A stretch of 64,000 bases of DNA, taken from the NCBI GenBank assembly GCA_032718475.1, contig JAUCBJ010003885.1:1-64000 (forward strand), in the 5' to 3' direction. Numbering within the stretch: position 1 is the first letter of the stretch; every line of letters starts with the position of its first letter. Below the pieces are notes generated by a model, which saw nothing but the letters and a program-made list of their open reading frames with translations, searched no databases and was not told where the DNA came from. Below are positions 11,013 through 23,489 of this stretch, piece after piece. This DNA comes from Nemertoderma westbladi (lineage: Eukaryota > Xenacoelomorpha > Nemertodermatida > Nemertodermatidae). The translations under genes were made by a program, and so were the position numbers.

Positions 11013-12362
11013 AAACTCCGCTGATCAGCTGGCAATCAGGGCAATATGGGGCATGTTAAGTGTTTCGCCATATTCGGAAGTACAGAGATACCCCTTCCTG
11101 CCTTTCCTTTAGCGTAACAAACAAACAATAAATATTTTAAATGTAATATATTAATAAGTATAATTATTTAATAATATTAATTATACGTAAATATACTGTA
11201 TAATTAACGTTAACTATTAATAATGATAACTATTAACAAGAACGATTTACCAAGATATTGCAGCAAAGGCTGTATTGTTTTTAATAAATGTTTAATGTAT
11301 CAACACCAACTAAATCCACAAAAGTTGTTTACATCTGAAACTATCCATCTTTGCTGGGACAATCACACAACTTCCATACCCGCCATCCTCCATCTTATAT
11401 CGCATTTTTAATATAATACAGTATAATAACATGCCTTGCTGCATACCGGTTTGCCTGTACTGCTATCGCTATGTCATATGATAATACCAGGATACTGATA
11501 AGTAACAGGGCAACGTGAAACATGATGATCCCCCTTTGGCTATTTACCTCACAGACAGTTAGGTAAATATTATATATCTTTCTCCTGATTGGTTATAGGA
11601 TCAGATGCGGTCAGATCAGATCAGATAAGGACAGACGTTTTATTCTACCTCCTTTTGTACTATATTGTACTATTTTGTATTTTTTTTTACAGATTCGTCG
11701 GACCGACCTACAATTGCGCTTTGTAATTCATTTTATATTTAAACATGTTCAATCAAGCTAATACTACTGTAGGTAGTTTGCTTTACTATACTAAGCTATG
11801 CAGCTATGCACACTTCCAGACTTCTGCACTTAGGCATACTGTAGGTGTAGGCCTGTAATGTAGTAGGCCCACAGTAGTAATACCATCACTAATAATGATT
11901 TACAATTACCGGTAGGCTAAATGTCAAAGTGCCTTTTGAGAACTGTTAAGGAATCATACTACAGTCAGGGGTGGAAAAAACCTAGGTTTTTTAAAGAAAA
12001 AAAAATAGGTCTGCTGAGTCACACAATATTAGTCCAACTGTCAGCAGCGGTACTCCAGCACTTCAGGTCTCTATGACAATGTGAACTTTAATAAAATGTT
12101 TCAGTTTAGTAGGTAATACGGTACTGTACACTGCCGTAGCCTAACAATGTAATAATACAGTCAGACAGTACCGGTACCTGCTGACCTGTACAGCACTACA
12201 GCAGTAATAGGCCTGTCAACACATACAGACATACACCAAAATGTAATGGTGGATATCGTACTCCATACTCCGTACTGCAGTACTGGACTGGCTGACGAGC
12301 AGACTATTACAGGCCAGCAGGCAGACAGGTAGGCCCTACTGTAAAAAATTGTAAATGCTATG
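11013..12362. other. Unassigned non-coding stretch with one foldback tip
   Basis: No gene. 11640-11714 resembles the right tip of the 10-kb palindrome (TTGTACTATTTTGTA, then ACAGATTCGTCGGACCG), suggesting a solo or broken copy of that element. The rest is AT-rich. Confidence 0.5.
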
Positions 12363-12372
12363 ATTGTCAGAC
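12363..12372. repeat. 10-bp target duplication ATTGTCAGAC (left)
   Basis: It is identical to 16307-16316 at the far end of the foldback element. Confidence 0.92.
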
Positions 12373-12596
12373 ACAAGTCCCTAAAAGGTGCCACCCTGAT
12401 CCATAGCGCGGGAAATTCAAATGATTGAAAGACATGTAATTTGTACTGGAAAGGGTGGCAGATCAGATCTGCTATCTATATTTTGGCGGTAAATTCAAAT
12501 CTGTTTTAACATTGAATACATGAATAGAGTAAGACTGAATCAGAATAAATTATTTCTTTATCGGTTTAACTCACTCATCCGGTATTGTTGTTGTTT

Positions 12597-12882
12597 TATC
12601 TATTCTGGGACTTCGAGCAGCACGTGAACATCTAAACCTGACGTTAACTAGTCTGGCAGTCTGGGGCATAGAGCAGACGTGAACAACTAAGCTGTCTGGT
12701 TAACTAGTCGGGACTTCCAGTAGCACGTGAACAACGACTGAACTAAGCTGACTGGTTAAGAAGTCTGGGACTTCGAGCAGCACTTGAACAACTAAGCTGA
12801 CTGGTTAACTAGTCTGGGACTTCCAGTAGCACGTGAACAACTAAGCTGACTTGTTCACTAGTCTGGGACTTCGAGCAAAATT
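12597..12882 (+). repeat. Tandem subrepeats in left foldback arm, about 52-bp unit
   Basis: Five to six copies of a unit with GGGACTTCGAGCAGCACGTG then AACTAAGCTGACTGGTTAAC. Only about two inverted copies remain in the right arm (15965-16065), so the arms differ in repeat number. Confidence 0.85.
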
Positions 12883-13094
12883 GCAAATTGAGGAGGGGGG
12901 ATCGGGGGATTTGGCTTAACTTCTAGCAGTAAATGTAAAGAACATTTATTATTTGCTTGTATCAGTTATATATAATTACATCAGAACATTATAATTATAA
13001 CAATATAGCAGGGAACTGATATATATCGCAGGTAGGCCTACTGTAATAACAATAGGTGTATAATGCATCTGCCTATACTCCCGTATGCTAAGTG

Positions 13095-13265
13095 ATTTTT
13101 TTGTGCGCCGAACGCGACGCGGCGCAGAAAAAAATGTGCGCGTGCGCAGTCGAAAACAGTGCAAAATCCGCGTGCGCAGCAGAAAAACTGCGCGAGATTG
13201 GCGCGCGCAGCAGAAATTTTGCGCGAGATTGGCGCGCACAGCAGAAATACTGCGCGAAATCTCCT
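13095..13265 (+). repeat. CpG-rich tandem repeat, left arm
   Basis: About 30-bp units with GCGCGAGATTGGCGCGC and GCAGAAA in an otherwise AT-rich context. The inverted counterpart is at 15775-15915. Open frames here are artefacts of the repeat. Confidence 0.75.
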
Positions 13266-13856
13266 ACCACGTACCTGCCTGCCTACTGCTGTACTGGCCT
13301 AAAGCACACCAAGCAGCCAAGTAGCAAGTAGGAGGCTTATTATTTCAGTATTTCTTACAGTCTTATCTGTATTGTCATTACCACGAGGCGTTAAAGTCTA
13401 TACAAATCAATCCAGGTTTCAGCCAATCACAAAGGAGATGACATACGCCTATTACAACCGAATGTGGATTGATTTGTATGGGCTTTAATGACCACCCACA
13501 CCCACGTTCTGTTAGAATCTATACATTTCAATTTTTTTACTTATAATTTAAATTATAAGTTCAAGTCAACTGTATAGGCTGTAAAGGCTTTTGCGTAATT
13601 AGCCGGTTATTTTCCCCGTAAAGTACTCTGTAGTTGGTTTAACCGACATAAAAGGCCGTGTCCTTACTGTATTGTTGTTTTAGAGGACATAAAAAGCCAT
13701 TTCTTCTGTATGTGTACTTTAGCGGACATGATTAGCAATTCTATGACGCAATAAGCCGGATCCTCTTGAAACAGTGTAGATACCATGACGACGGCTAACA
13801 GCTGATATTGCCACGTAGAACATCTCTTTGTTCTTTGTTCTCTCTTTGTTCGGTCG

Positions 13857-14733
13857 ACCAATCAGAGCGTTTTTTGCCTCTGTGTTGGAGATGGTATATA
13901 GAAATTAGGGAAGTGAGTCAGTATGTGATTTTTCCACAGCCTACAACACCGGCGTGGAACCTCCGTGTTTCAGTCTTTAGTTCAACATTAGTAGGCTTAA
14001 TTATAGAGCGTATATCCGTTATCTATCCATAACTCAGTCACTCATAATCATTCATACCTTAACATTACTGCTTTTGCTGTCGGTTATTCATTATATTTGT
14101 TGATGAAATATTATATTTGGAATACTGATAAACAATCCGACACCCCAATCTTCTTGATATACTAAAGGTTAGAGAGACCAGATACATATAACGATTGCGA
14201 CTTACATTAAGTGGTTTGAAGTGAATCTAATGCTATTTTATAGGCCCTACATGTATTGTCTGTTATTCTCTTTGTATGTGACTAAAATTAGTGAAGGTCG
14301 GCAGATTGGTGTGCAGCATTGTGCAGCATTGTGTATGATTGTGATTGATAACGAAGCATCTCCTAAAGAATGCGCCATATACGTGAATCTATAGCCATCC
14401 CATTGCGTCTGGTTTAAGTCATAACTCTGTTTATATATTTAGAGCGCCACGTCCTAAAGGAACTGTTAATATTTCCCGAAAGTGAATAATATTTGTCAGA
14501 GATTATATATATTAAGATCAGTCGAATAATACAGTAGGCCTACCCCGCAATACGATTAAGCTTCCGAATCCAGTCTCCCGGGTATATCCAGCGGGTGAAT
14601 GATTGCGCATAGACTGGCTTCGGCTAATGTAGTGTATCAAATATTTGTCGTAGGCTAAAGACTATCTACAGTATTATCTAGAAGACATCCTAATTTGGCA
14701 GGTTAAACTGCCAAAGGTCTTAAAAGCGCAAAC
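13857..14733 (+). repeat. Dispersed repeat, family A, copy 3
   Basis: A collinear copy of 433-1353, starting at CCAATCAGAGC and ending at AAAGCGCAAAC. It shares CATCTCCTAAAGAATGCGC and AGCGCCACGTCCTAAAGG. It lies in the core of the foldback element as cargo or as an earlier insertion. Confidence 0.65.
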
Positions 14734-15504
14734 ATAGGCTATATGAAAGGATATGAAAAATCTTTGCTAGACACTCTCATACTTGTTCTACATTATTATA
14801 ACAGTATAATTATAGATACATATGTTATGCTTATAGTAAATTAACAGGTTAATCATACAGTAGCAAACCATTATCTGAAAGCCGCAGAACATTTAATCAT
14901 ATACCTACAGTATAAAATGTACAGTCAGATACAGTTAGTTAATGCGTAATCATGATCGCGGCCCTGTCCAATTACAACCGGCTGCAATCTGGCAATCGAT
15001 TGAGATATGCAGACATACCTGCATACTATTTTGTTCCATGTTAGTCGGTCTTAGGTAGCCTATCAGCCTATTTCTTCTTTTCTCTAATTTGTTTTTTTCG
15101 CGTTGTGTACAATTGCCGTCGGATTTAGGAAATTCGGCGGTACTGGGTGATAATTCGTTTATTATTAGGCGACTTTGTGAGTAGTGGTAATCGATGTGTT
15201 AAGGATTTTATAATGTTGTCCATGGCATTGTGATCCATTAATTTATTGCTGTACGTAATTTTCGGGTTGTGCAATAAAGCATAAAGCATTCAGTTTGTTC
15301 AGACGAGGCTGCGAGGCAGGGGGTACCCTACCTCCTTAAGACGTAAACATGGCGGAGGTAGCCTCCCAGAACTGTTTAGGGATTCCAGAATCTTCTTAGA
15401 CCATCTTCCATCTAAGACCAGAAATTTCAGAAGTTTAAGACCGTTCTAAGACCATCTTACTTACTTTAGTACTATTATGGGAAATAGTAGTGGGAAAGCA
15501 GGAT
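14734..15504. other. Foldback core, unassigned
   Basis: AT-rich with no coding frame. Nothing is recognised beyond its position between the arms. Confidence 0.4.
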
Positions 15505-15774
15505 TTAAATGGAAATAATTGAAATGTATAGATTCTAACAGAACATGGGTGGTCATTAAAGTCTATACAAATCAATCCACATTCATTTGTAATAGGCCCT
15601 ACGTCATCTCCTTTGTGATTGGCTGAAACCTGGATTGATTTGTATAGACTTTAACGCCTCGTGTCATTACCCTGTTACCGGTAGTCGGCAGACTGCCAGG
15701 CAGCCAGGGGTAGCGGGTAGGTCTACTTACCGGTACTGACTTAGTGCTGTAGTGCAAGTCTGAGCCGTGCTATC

Positions 15775-15915
15775 AATTTTCTGCGCCTGCGCCTGTCGCG
15801 CCGCGCTCTAAATTTTCTACGCCTGCGCGCTGCGCGGCGCTGCGCTGCGCTCTCAATTTTCTGCGCCTGCTCCAAATTCTGGAAAAAATTGTGCGCCGAA
15901 CGCGTTCGGCGTACA
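15775..15915 (-). repeat. CpG-rich tandem repeat, right arm
   Basis: TTTTCTGCGCCTGCGC-type units ending in GTGCGCCGAACGCG, the reverse complement of words at 13102-13125. It pairs with the left-arm block in the inverted structure. Confidence 0.75.
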
Positions 15916-16306
15916 TGCCCTACTTAGCAGAATGGCCTATACTGCTATATCTGTCCCAGACATGCACGGTACCAGACTAGTTAACCAGTCAGCTTAGTTG
16001 TTCGCGTGCCGCTCAAAGTCCCAGACTAGTTAACGTCAGGTTTAGTTGTTCACGACCAGCACCCAGAATAGATAAATCAACAACAGTAACGGATGAGTGA
16101 GTTAAACCGATAAGAAATAATATATTTTGATTCAATGAATTACATTAGTCTTACTCTATGTATTCAATGTTAAAACAGATTTGAATTTACCGCCAAAATA
16201 TAGGTGGCAGATTTGATCTGCCACCCTTTCCAGTACAAATAACATGTCTTTCAATCATTTGAATTTCCCGCGCTATGGAGCAGGGTGGCACCTTTTAGGG
16301 ACTTGT

Positions 16307-16316
16307 ATTGTCAGAC
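16307..16316. repeat. 10-bp target duplication ATTGTCAGAC (right)
   Basis: A perfect copy of 12363-12372. Confidence 0.92.
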
Positions 16317-17224
16317 TGTCAGATTGTACACTGTACAGCTGTACCACTGCAGCCATCTACTGCTGTCATGCCAGCATACTGTTACTGCAGTACTGGTACA
16401 CGTACGGTCTGACGGTACCTATAGTACACAACACACCTATCTCAGTATCGGGTCCGACGAATTTGTACAAAAAAGTACAAAAAAATACAAAATAGTACAA
16501 TATAGTACAAAAGAGTACAATAAAGTGCAAAAATAGTAGGCCTACAAAAGAGTGCAAAAATAGTACGGTACAAAAGAGTACAAACGAGTGAGAAACGCTT
16601 GCAAAACGTGTATCCAAGTGTAGTTCAAGTCGTTTAGAGGCAGAGGGGCGCACATGACACATGATGTGCAAAATAAAACAAAGCATTATTGCAGTATTGT
16701 CTGATTGTGGGGCGAGCCATGCATTGAGCGGGGGCTGATCTAGATGTCTAGCTCAGAGAGTAGGCCAGTAGGCCGCCCATATTACAATACAATCTTGAGT
16801 TTTATTTAATGCAGCCTTTTGTGTTCAAAAAGACACAAAAAACGGTCCCAAGCCCGCAAAATTGCAGAGGGAGAACTCAATAAAGTTGCAGATAGAGGCG
16901 TACATACCGGTACAGACAAACATAGCCTACTGGCCTACATAATGTAGCATACAGTCTATCCTTCAGTATATGGGCTACTTTAAGACTATGACCTAAATTT
17001 TGAGTCTCAGTTACCAGGCTGCAAATCGAATGCAAAAATCGCAACGCGTTGTGCGCGGTTTTGAAATAATGCGCTGTAAAAGTGCGCGGAATTGAAATAA
17101 AGGTGCGCGGAATTGTGTGAAAAACACCAAACGTGCGCGGTAGCCTAATCTGTGCAAAATATTAAAAGTCATAAAGTGAGCTGATGAGGTGTAAAAAAGT
17201 TATAAAGTGTGTGCAAAACTGCAA

Positions 17225-17460
17225 TTTAATGAGAAAAATAATTAGCCATAAAAATTTCACTCGCTTCGCTCGCGTTTCTTTTCCATTTTGCATTGTTAAA
17301 AATAAAAAAATTTCGCTCGCTTCGCTCGCGTTTTTTTTAATTTTAGGTCTACTGACTGACTGACCTACATGCTACATATAAAAATTAAAAATTTCACTCG
17401 CTTCGCTCGCGTTTCGTTTTCATTTTACATTGTTAAAACGACAAATTTCGCTCACGTTTT
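17225..17460. repeat. Repeated CTCGCTTCGCTCGCG hairpin words
   Basis: Three copies of AATTTC(A/G)CTCGCTTCGCTCGCG (around 17255, 17308, 17390) and a shortened fourth. The core can fold on itself. They sit in T-rich DNA in the left palindrome arm. Confidence 0.7.
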
Positions 17461-17569
17461 TTTTTCATTTTGCATTGCTTAATTTAATTTTTTATTTATT
17501 TACGTTAATAAATAATACTTTTTTTTATTTATATATTTATTCGTATGTTTCTGTGAATTGGGGTGTGAC

Positions 17570-17670
17570 TAATTACCCAAACGCACCCAATCGGCACCCA
17601 AACGCACCCAAACGGCACCCAAACGCACCCAATCGGCACCCAAACGGCACCCAATGGTACCCAAACGGCA
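17570..17670 (+). repeat. Short tandem repeat CCCAAACGCACCCAATCGG
   Basis: Degenerate units of about 10 and 20 bp, mirrored in inverse at 26025-26125 in the right arm. Confidence 0.8.
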
Positions 17671-18025
17671 CTAAAAATGAACTGCCGGATGAAAATTACC
17701 CTCCTATAGGGTACTCCCTGGCATCCTAAATCAGTGAGTCAATAGGTAAACGGTGAAATTAACCGGTACCTACCAAATATTGAAATACAGTACCGGCAGA
17801 CTGGTATGTAGAATGGCTTTACTGTCTGACTGTACTGTAAACTGTTAGCCACTGAAATGTTAAATGCAATTGCGGTTGTAAATGTTGCGATGCGACTACC
17901 GACAAGCCTATTACCGTTTCTTATAATAAAGTAAAGGATCAGGTTACATGGGTGGGCTTTTCTAGCCAAAACAATAAACGTTATATCAAGGTTTTTTTTT
18001 GGAAAAGGCAAAAATAAACAATAAA

Positions 18026-20513
18026 CGTTTGGCGTTTGGGTATGTTAGACTGCCGTTTGGGTGGCGTTTGGGTATGTTAGAATGTCGTTTGGGTGGCGTT
18101 TGGGAATGTTATAATGCCGTTTGGGTTGAGTTTGGGTATGTTAGAATGCCGTTTGAGTGGCGTTTGGGTAAGGTAGAATGCCGTTTGAGTGGCGTTTGGA
18201 TATGTTAGAATGCCGTTTGAGTGGCGTTTGGGTAAGGTAGAATGCCGTTTGGGTGGCGATTGGGTATGTTAGAATGCCGTTTGGGTGGAGTTTGTGTATG
18301 TTAGAATGCCGTTTGAGTGGCGTTTGGGTATGTTAGAATGCCGTTTGAGTGGCGTTTGGGTAAGGTAGAATGCCGTTTGGGTGGCGTTTGGGTATGTTAG
18401 AATGCCGTTTGAGTGGCGTTTGGGTATGTTAGAATGCCGTTTGAGTGGCGTTTGGGTAAGGTAGAATGCCGTATGGGTGGCGTTTGGGTATGTTAGAATG
18501 CCGTTTGGGTGGCGATTGGGTATGTTAGAATGCCGTTTGGGTGGAGTTTGGGTATGTTAGAATGCCGTTTGAGTGGCGTTTGGGTACGGTAGAATGCCGT
18601 TTGAGTGGCGTTTGGATATGTTAGAATGCCGTTTGAGTGGCGTTTGGGTAAGGTAGAATGCCGTTTGGGTGGCGTTTGGGTATGTTAGAATGCCGTTTGG
18701 GTGGCGATTGGGTATGTTAGAATGCCGTTTGGGTGGAGTTTTGGTATGTTAGAATGCCGTTTGGGTGGCGTTTGGGAATATTATAATGCCGTTTGGGTGG
18801 CGTTTGGGTATGTTAGAATGCCGTTTGGGTGGCGTTTGTGTATGTTAGAATGCCGTTTGAGTGGCGTTTGGGTATGTTAGAATGCCGTTTGAGTGGCGTT
18901 TGGGTAAGGTAGAATGCCGTTTGGGTGGCGTTTGGGTATGTTAGAATCCCGTTTGGGTGGCGATTGGGTATGTTAGAATGCCGTTTGAGTGGCGTTTGGG
19001 TAAGGTAGAATGCCGTTTGGGTGGCGTTTGGGTATGTTAGAATGCCGTTTGGGTGGCGATTGGGTATGTTAGAATGCCGTTTGGGTGGAGTTTGGGTATG
19101 TTAGAATGCCGTTTGGGTGGCGTTTGGGAATATTATAATGCCGTTTGGGTGGCGTTTGGGTATGTTAGAATGCCGTTTGGGTGGCGTTTGTGTATGTTAG
19201 AATGCCGTTTGAGTGGCGTTTGGGTATGTTAGAATGCCGTTTGAGTGGCGTTTGGGTAAGGTAGAATGCCGTTTGGGTGGCGTTTGGGTATGTTAGAATC
19301 CCGTTTGGGTGGCGATTGGGTATGTTAGAATGCCGTTTGAGTGGCGTTTGGGTAAGGTAGAATGCCGTATGGGTGGCGTTTGGGTATGTTAGAATGCCGT
19401 TTGGGTGGCGATTGGGTATGTTAGAATGCCGTTTGGGTGGAGTTTGGGTATGTTAGAATGCCGTTTGAGTGGCGTTTGGGTAAGGTAGAATGCCGTTTGA
19501 GTGGCGTTTGGATATGTTAGAATGCCGTTTGAGTGGCGTTTGGGTAAGGTAGAATGCCGTTTGGGTGGCGATTGGGTATGTTAGAATGCCGTTTGGGTGG
19601 AGTTTGTGTATGTTAGAATGCCGTTTGAGTGGCGTTTGGGTATGTTAGAATGCCGTTTGAGTGGCGTTTGGGTAAGGTAGAATGCCGTTTGGGTGGCGTT
19701 TGGGTATGTTAGAATGCCGTTTGGGTGGCGATTGGGTATGTTAGAATGCCGTTTGGGTGGAGTTTGGGTATGTTAGAATGCCGTTTGGGTGGCGTTTGGG
19801 AATATTATAATGCCGTTTGGGTATGTTAGAATGCCGTTTGGGTGGCGTTTGTGTATGTTAGAATGCCGTTTGAGTGGCGTTTGGGTATGTTAGAATGCCG
19901 TTTGAGTGGCGTTTGGGTAAGGTAGAATGCCGTTTGGGTGGCGTTTGGGTATGTTAGAATCCCGTTTGGGTGGCGATTGGGTATGTTAGAATGCCGTTTG
20001 AGTGGCGTTTGGGTATGTTAGAATGCCGTTTGAGTGGCGTTTGGGTAAGGTAGAATGCCGTTTGGGTGGCGTTTGGGTATGTTAGAATGCCGTTTGGGTG
20101 GCGATTGGGTATGTTAGAATGCCGTTTGGGTGGAGTTTGGGTATGTTAGAATGCCGTTTGGGTGGCGTTTGGGAATATTATAATGCCGTTTGGGTGGCGT
20201 TTGGGTATGTTAGAATGCCGTTTGGGTGGCGTTTGTGTATGTTAGAATGCCGTTTGAGTGGCGTTTGGGTATGTTAGAATGCCGTTTGAGTGCCGTTTGG
20301 GTAAGGTAGAATGCCGTTTGGGTGGCGATTGGGTATGTTAGAATGGCGTTTGGGTATGTTAGAATGCCGTTTGGGTGGCGTTTGGGTATGTTAGAATGCC
20401 GTTTGGGTGGCGTTTGGGTATGTTAGAATGGCGTTTGGGTATGTTAGAATGCTGTTTGAGTGCCGTTTGGGTAAGGTAGAATGCCGTTTGGTGGCGTTTG
20501 GGTAAGATAGACT
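18026..20513 (+). repeat. 32-bp minisatellite array, left arm
   Basis: About 77 units of a 32-bp repeat made of GTATGTTAGAATGCCGTTTG followed by GGTGGCGTTTGG, with variants (GTAAGGTAG, GAGTGG, GGAGTTT, GGCGATT). Variants recur in longer blocks, for example around 18780-18960 and 19120-19310, a sign of higher-order amplification. It carries no gene. It has the opposite orientation to 24522-25845. Confidence 0.95.
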
Positions 20514-22429
20514 GCATTCTTTATTATCTTTATTATGTTTCATTTATTGTATCTTTAATGTATTTTTCTATAATGTTTTTCAAATTAATTTTCCCACGTC
20601 AAAACTCCAGGAGAAGTGTGATCAATTTCTGGCGAGCGTCATGGATGTTGTCAACATAGTAACCCGGAACTGCGGAATCTGGTAAAAGTTCGGATATCGT
20701 CTCCAAAAGCGTCCACGAATCACCGAGTCAACGATTCCTACGAGCGGAAGTCGGCGTCCTGTTTACTTATGGTTTAGCATATAGAAGAAGTTCAAACGAT
20801 GGGTAGAAGCAATCTCAGTCCCAGTAGACTGTTGGTTGGTTCGGAATTCCAGTTGTAGTTGTCGTCTCCTGTGTTTCGGGCGATCTGCGATGTGCCGAAG
20901 TGATGAATGAACATTTATCACTCAAAAATAAACATTACAATTTTTGAATAAAATTATACGTATAAATACTCAAGTACCAACTGTTTTCCTATAAAGTGGT
21001 ACTTTATGCAGCGTGATATAAATAGTTATTCTTAATATTGCTTTTCTATTTTTGGTATCGTATTTTTTACTAAAGTATTACATAGTTTCTGTTCTACAGT
21101 ACTACTGTAGAAATACTTTTTTGACAAATTATTTGGTTAGTCTATTACTGCAATAGGCTAAAATATTAACTATTTATTGTACGGTAAATAAAATATGCTT
21201 TATTTACCGTTCGTCCCGAAATCTGTTATTTACCGGCCGAGCGAAGCGAGGAAGGTAAATAAGTCGGATCGAAGGGCGAAAAGGTAAATAACGTGTTTTA
21301 TTTATCGTACAATGTGTAATTTTATTGTTAAAATCATCCTAATTACTGTATTTTAATTATTCAAATTAATTATTAATGCACCTTTCGAAAAAAAACCGTT
21401 GATTCATTATGAACTGCCGAGGGAGTTACCATAGCAACGTAATTGTTTCCAACAAGTTTCTTTCTTTAAGTTAGCACTCTAGCTTTCTAATGATACCAAT
21501 AATCCCGAATTATATTAAGGTGCAGCAGATTTATTTGAAAACAAACCGTGTCAAATTTTGTGGGACAACCTGTATATTTGCATGTAATAAATTGTGCGTT
21601 TATCGTTGTATAGTTATAGTTCCATTGTGCAGTATCTATTGAGAAATTAAAAAAACATTTGATTTGATTCGATTTAAAAGATCTTATTGTTTAATAAGTA
21701 TTAAACATTACACCAGTGGCACCGAAATTATTCTTCGTCTTTCTTGTGATTTGTTGATACCAATTGAAAAGTGTCGTTGAAAGGATTCCAAATTTGTAAA
21801 TAACTATTAATGTCAATGAGAAATAGCTGAGATATGGGCCTTCAAAAAGTGCAGGTATTTGCATCCGTTGCAGCCTGCAGGGCAGGCCATTTATTGTATT
21901 TAATAAATACACAATGTTCTGGAACATATTATTTATCTGAAGATTATTAATTACTTGATTTCTATTTTACTAGTAGTAGCTACTCATTAAATAAAATAAA
22001 TGCCCCAGAATAGTATTTATTACAGCACAACGTTGGCTGATTCAAGAGCAATAATCCCCATTTACCTAGGTAAATAATGCAAATATTATTTACCGCTGGG
22101 CCAATCAAATGAGCGGTAATTATTGTAAATTTTAACAATAAAATATATTATATTATAATATTATTTGTAAATCTTCAGATTTACTTACTGTAAGAAAATC
22201 GTGTCTGTCTGTCTGTTTGTTTGTTTGTCACACGAAAGGTTCCGAAAACTATCCGGTCAATTGTGTTGTTTTTAGTACCCTCGTGGTCTCAATAGGTGTA
22301 TAAAAGCAATTTTAGTAATAATGTAGGCCTTCAACTACTGTAGGCCCTAGTACTACAATAAATGGTGTAATTAGAATCATGAGAGGGAAACGAAGATTGT
22401 AGATTTACATCCCGCGTGCTTGCACGCCA
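20514..22429. other. Inter-array DNA of the palindrome, unassigned
   Basis: No convincing gene. 21665-21810 is inverted-repeated at 24065-24215. 21180-21310 has GGTAAATAA words facing each other around GAGCGAAGCGAG. One RFX-like motif GTTACCATAGCAAC lies near 21426. Confidence 0.4.
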
Positions 22430-22705
22430 CTAGTAGCCTAACCTGACTTCCGGATCCATCCTTTGAGCTTATGCTCATCCGGTCAGAGACTTGTTGAGGA
22501 CTTTCAAAGTTAACTTCAAAGTTGGTCTTTTTGGAGTTAATAAAAAGACAAACACTAGAAGCAGCCTGTTCTAATGAGCTGAGGAGCCGTTGGGCTCCCT
22601 CTAGTGATTCTGAGAGTACTCCTAAGTCATCAGCAAAGTCAGGATTAGTTAGGTACTTGGCAGGATTTCCTCGACTTCTGGAGCCAGTAGGTGGAGTTAC
22701 CATCT
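22430..22705 (-). mobile_element. LINE RT fragment, family 1
   Basis: On the minus strand this reads as the RT segment PPTGSRSRGNPAKYL then FADDLGVLSESLEGAQRLL, nearly the same as in the 39.5-kb copy (40070-40385). It keeps the FADD catalytic motif but is truncated at both sides and carries small deletions. Confidence 0.88.
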
Positions 22706-23024
22706 GTTAGTTACCAATTACCAGGTGGGGTGCATGTCGCAGTAAAGTGCACTCAGAGTGGACATGAGAACACTCTACTCCTGACCAGCCATTTATAGAT
22801 CACATTTGTACTGTACCATTGGTAGAGGCAGGTCTGCCTGGCCAGGCCATATACCCCTGCAGCCAAGTATATAGGTCCTTAATCCAGGACCAAGGGCGTC
22901 CTTATCCCAGAACGAAGGGGGTCCTAGTTACAGGACCAAATTTGCCCTAGTAAGATGGTCTATGCAGCCACAGGTGGCACCTCCTTTATGCTGCATTGAG
23001 GTGGCAAGTTTTCTTGATCAATGA

Positions 23025-23093
23025 CATAGAATTCATAGACAGCATTCTTAAAAATGCATCTGCAATGCAGCATGCCGATCCTATGTAGTAGTA
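23025..23093 (+). mobile_element. LINE 3' tail fragment, family 1, plus strand
   Basis: GCATTCTTAAAAATGCATCT, then GCAATGCAGCATGCCGATCC, then (TAG)n. This is the reverse complement of the 3' end at 39487-39535 and so is oriented opposite to its neighbour at 22430. Confidence 0.8.
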
Positions 23094-23489
23094 GTAATTG
23101 GATCTCCCTCCAACAACAGAATCTATAAATGGTTACATTTTGCGATGTCTCTACATAATAAATAAGATTGCATCATTATGCAATGACTCCGTGATAAATC
23201 TAAGTGTATTCGAGTTTGGTTGGAATACTATACTGTTGCAAATGGAATGTTGTTGCCCAATAAATACCTTTCACCAATTCCTGATTACACTAGTAAACAC
23301 ATGTGCCTGTCAGAAAGACTGCTTGACGCAGTGATGTTCTTGTAGGCGTAACGGTGTTATGTGCACTGAATACTGTCGGAATAGAGATTCTTGTCACAAT
23401 TTAATTCCATAGTTAAGAATGTTATAATTGTGATTAATTTACTTAGTGTAAACGGCTAACAGATATTAAAGACACTTTATTATCAATTC

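Larger units (their letters stand above)
12373..16306. mobile_element. Foldback element with long inverted arms (MULE-like duplication)
   Basis: 3934 bp flanked by perfect 10-bp duplications. The ends are inverted copies starting ACAAGTCCCTAAAAGGTGCC. The arms (about 12373-13550 and 15505-16306) match in inverse over several blocks: the tip, GGCGGTAAATTCAAATCTGTTTT (split here by position, near 12484 and 16195), the GACTAGTTAAC-bearing tandem units, CpG-rich GCGC units, and a block with AAGTCTATACAAATCAATCC near 13395 and 15570. The core carries family A repeat copy 3. No transposase is seen. A 9-10 bp duplication is typical of Mutator-like elements; superfamily assignment is inference. Confidence 0.9.

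Noticed and set aside
18026-20513. CRISPR-like periodic array
   Set aside because: Units are contiguous 32-bp repeats without unique spacers, in a eukaryotic context. It is a minisatellite.
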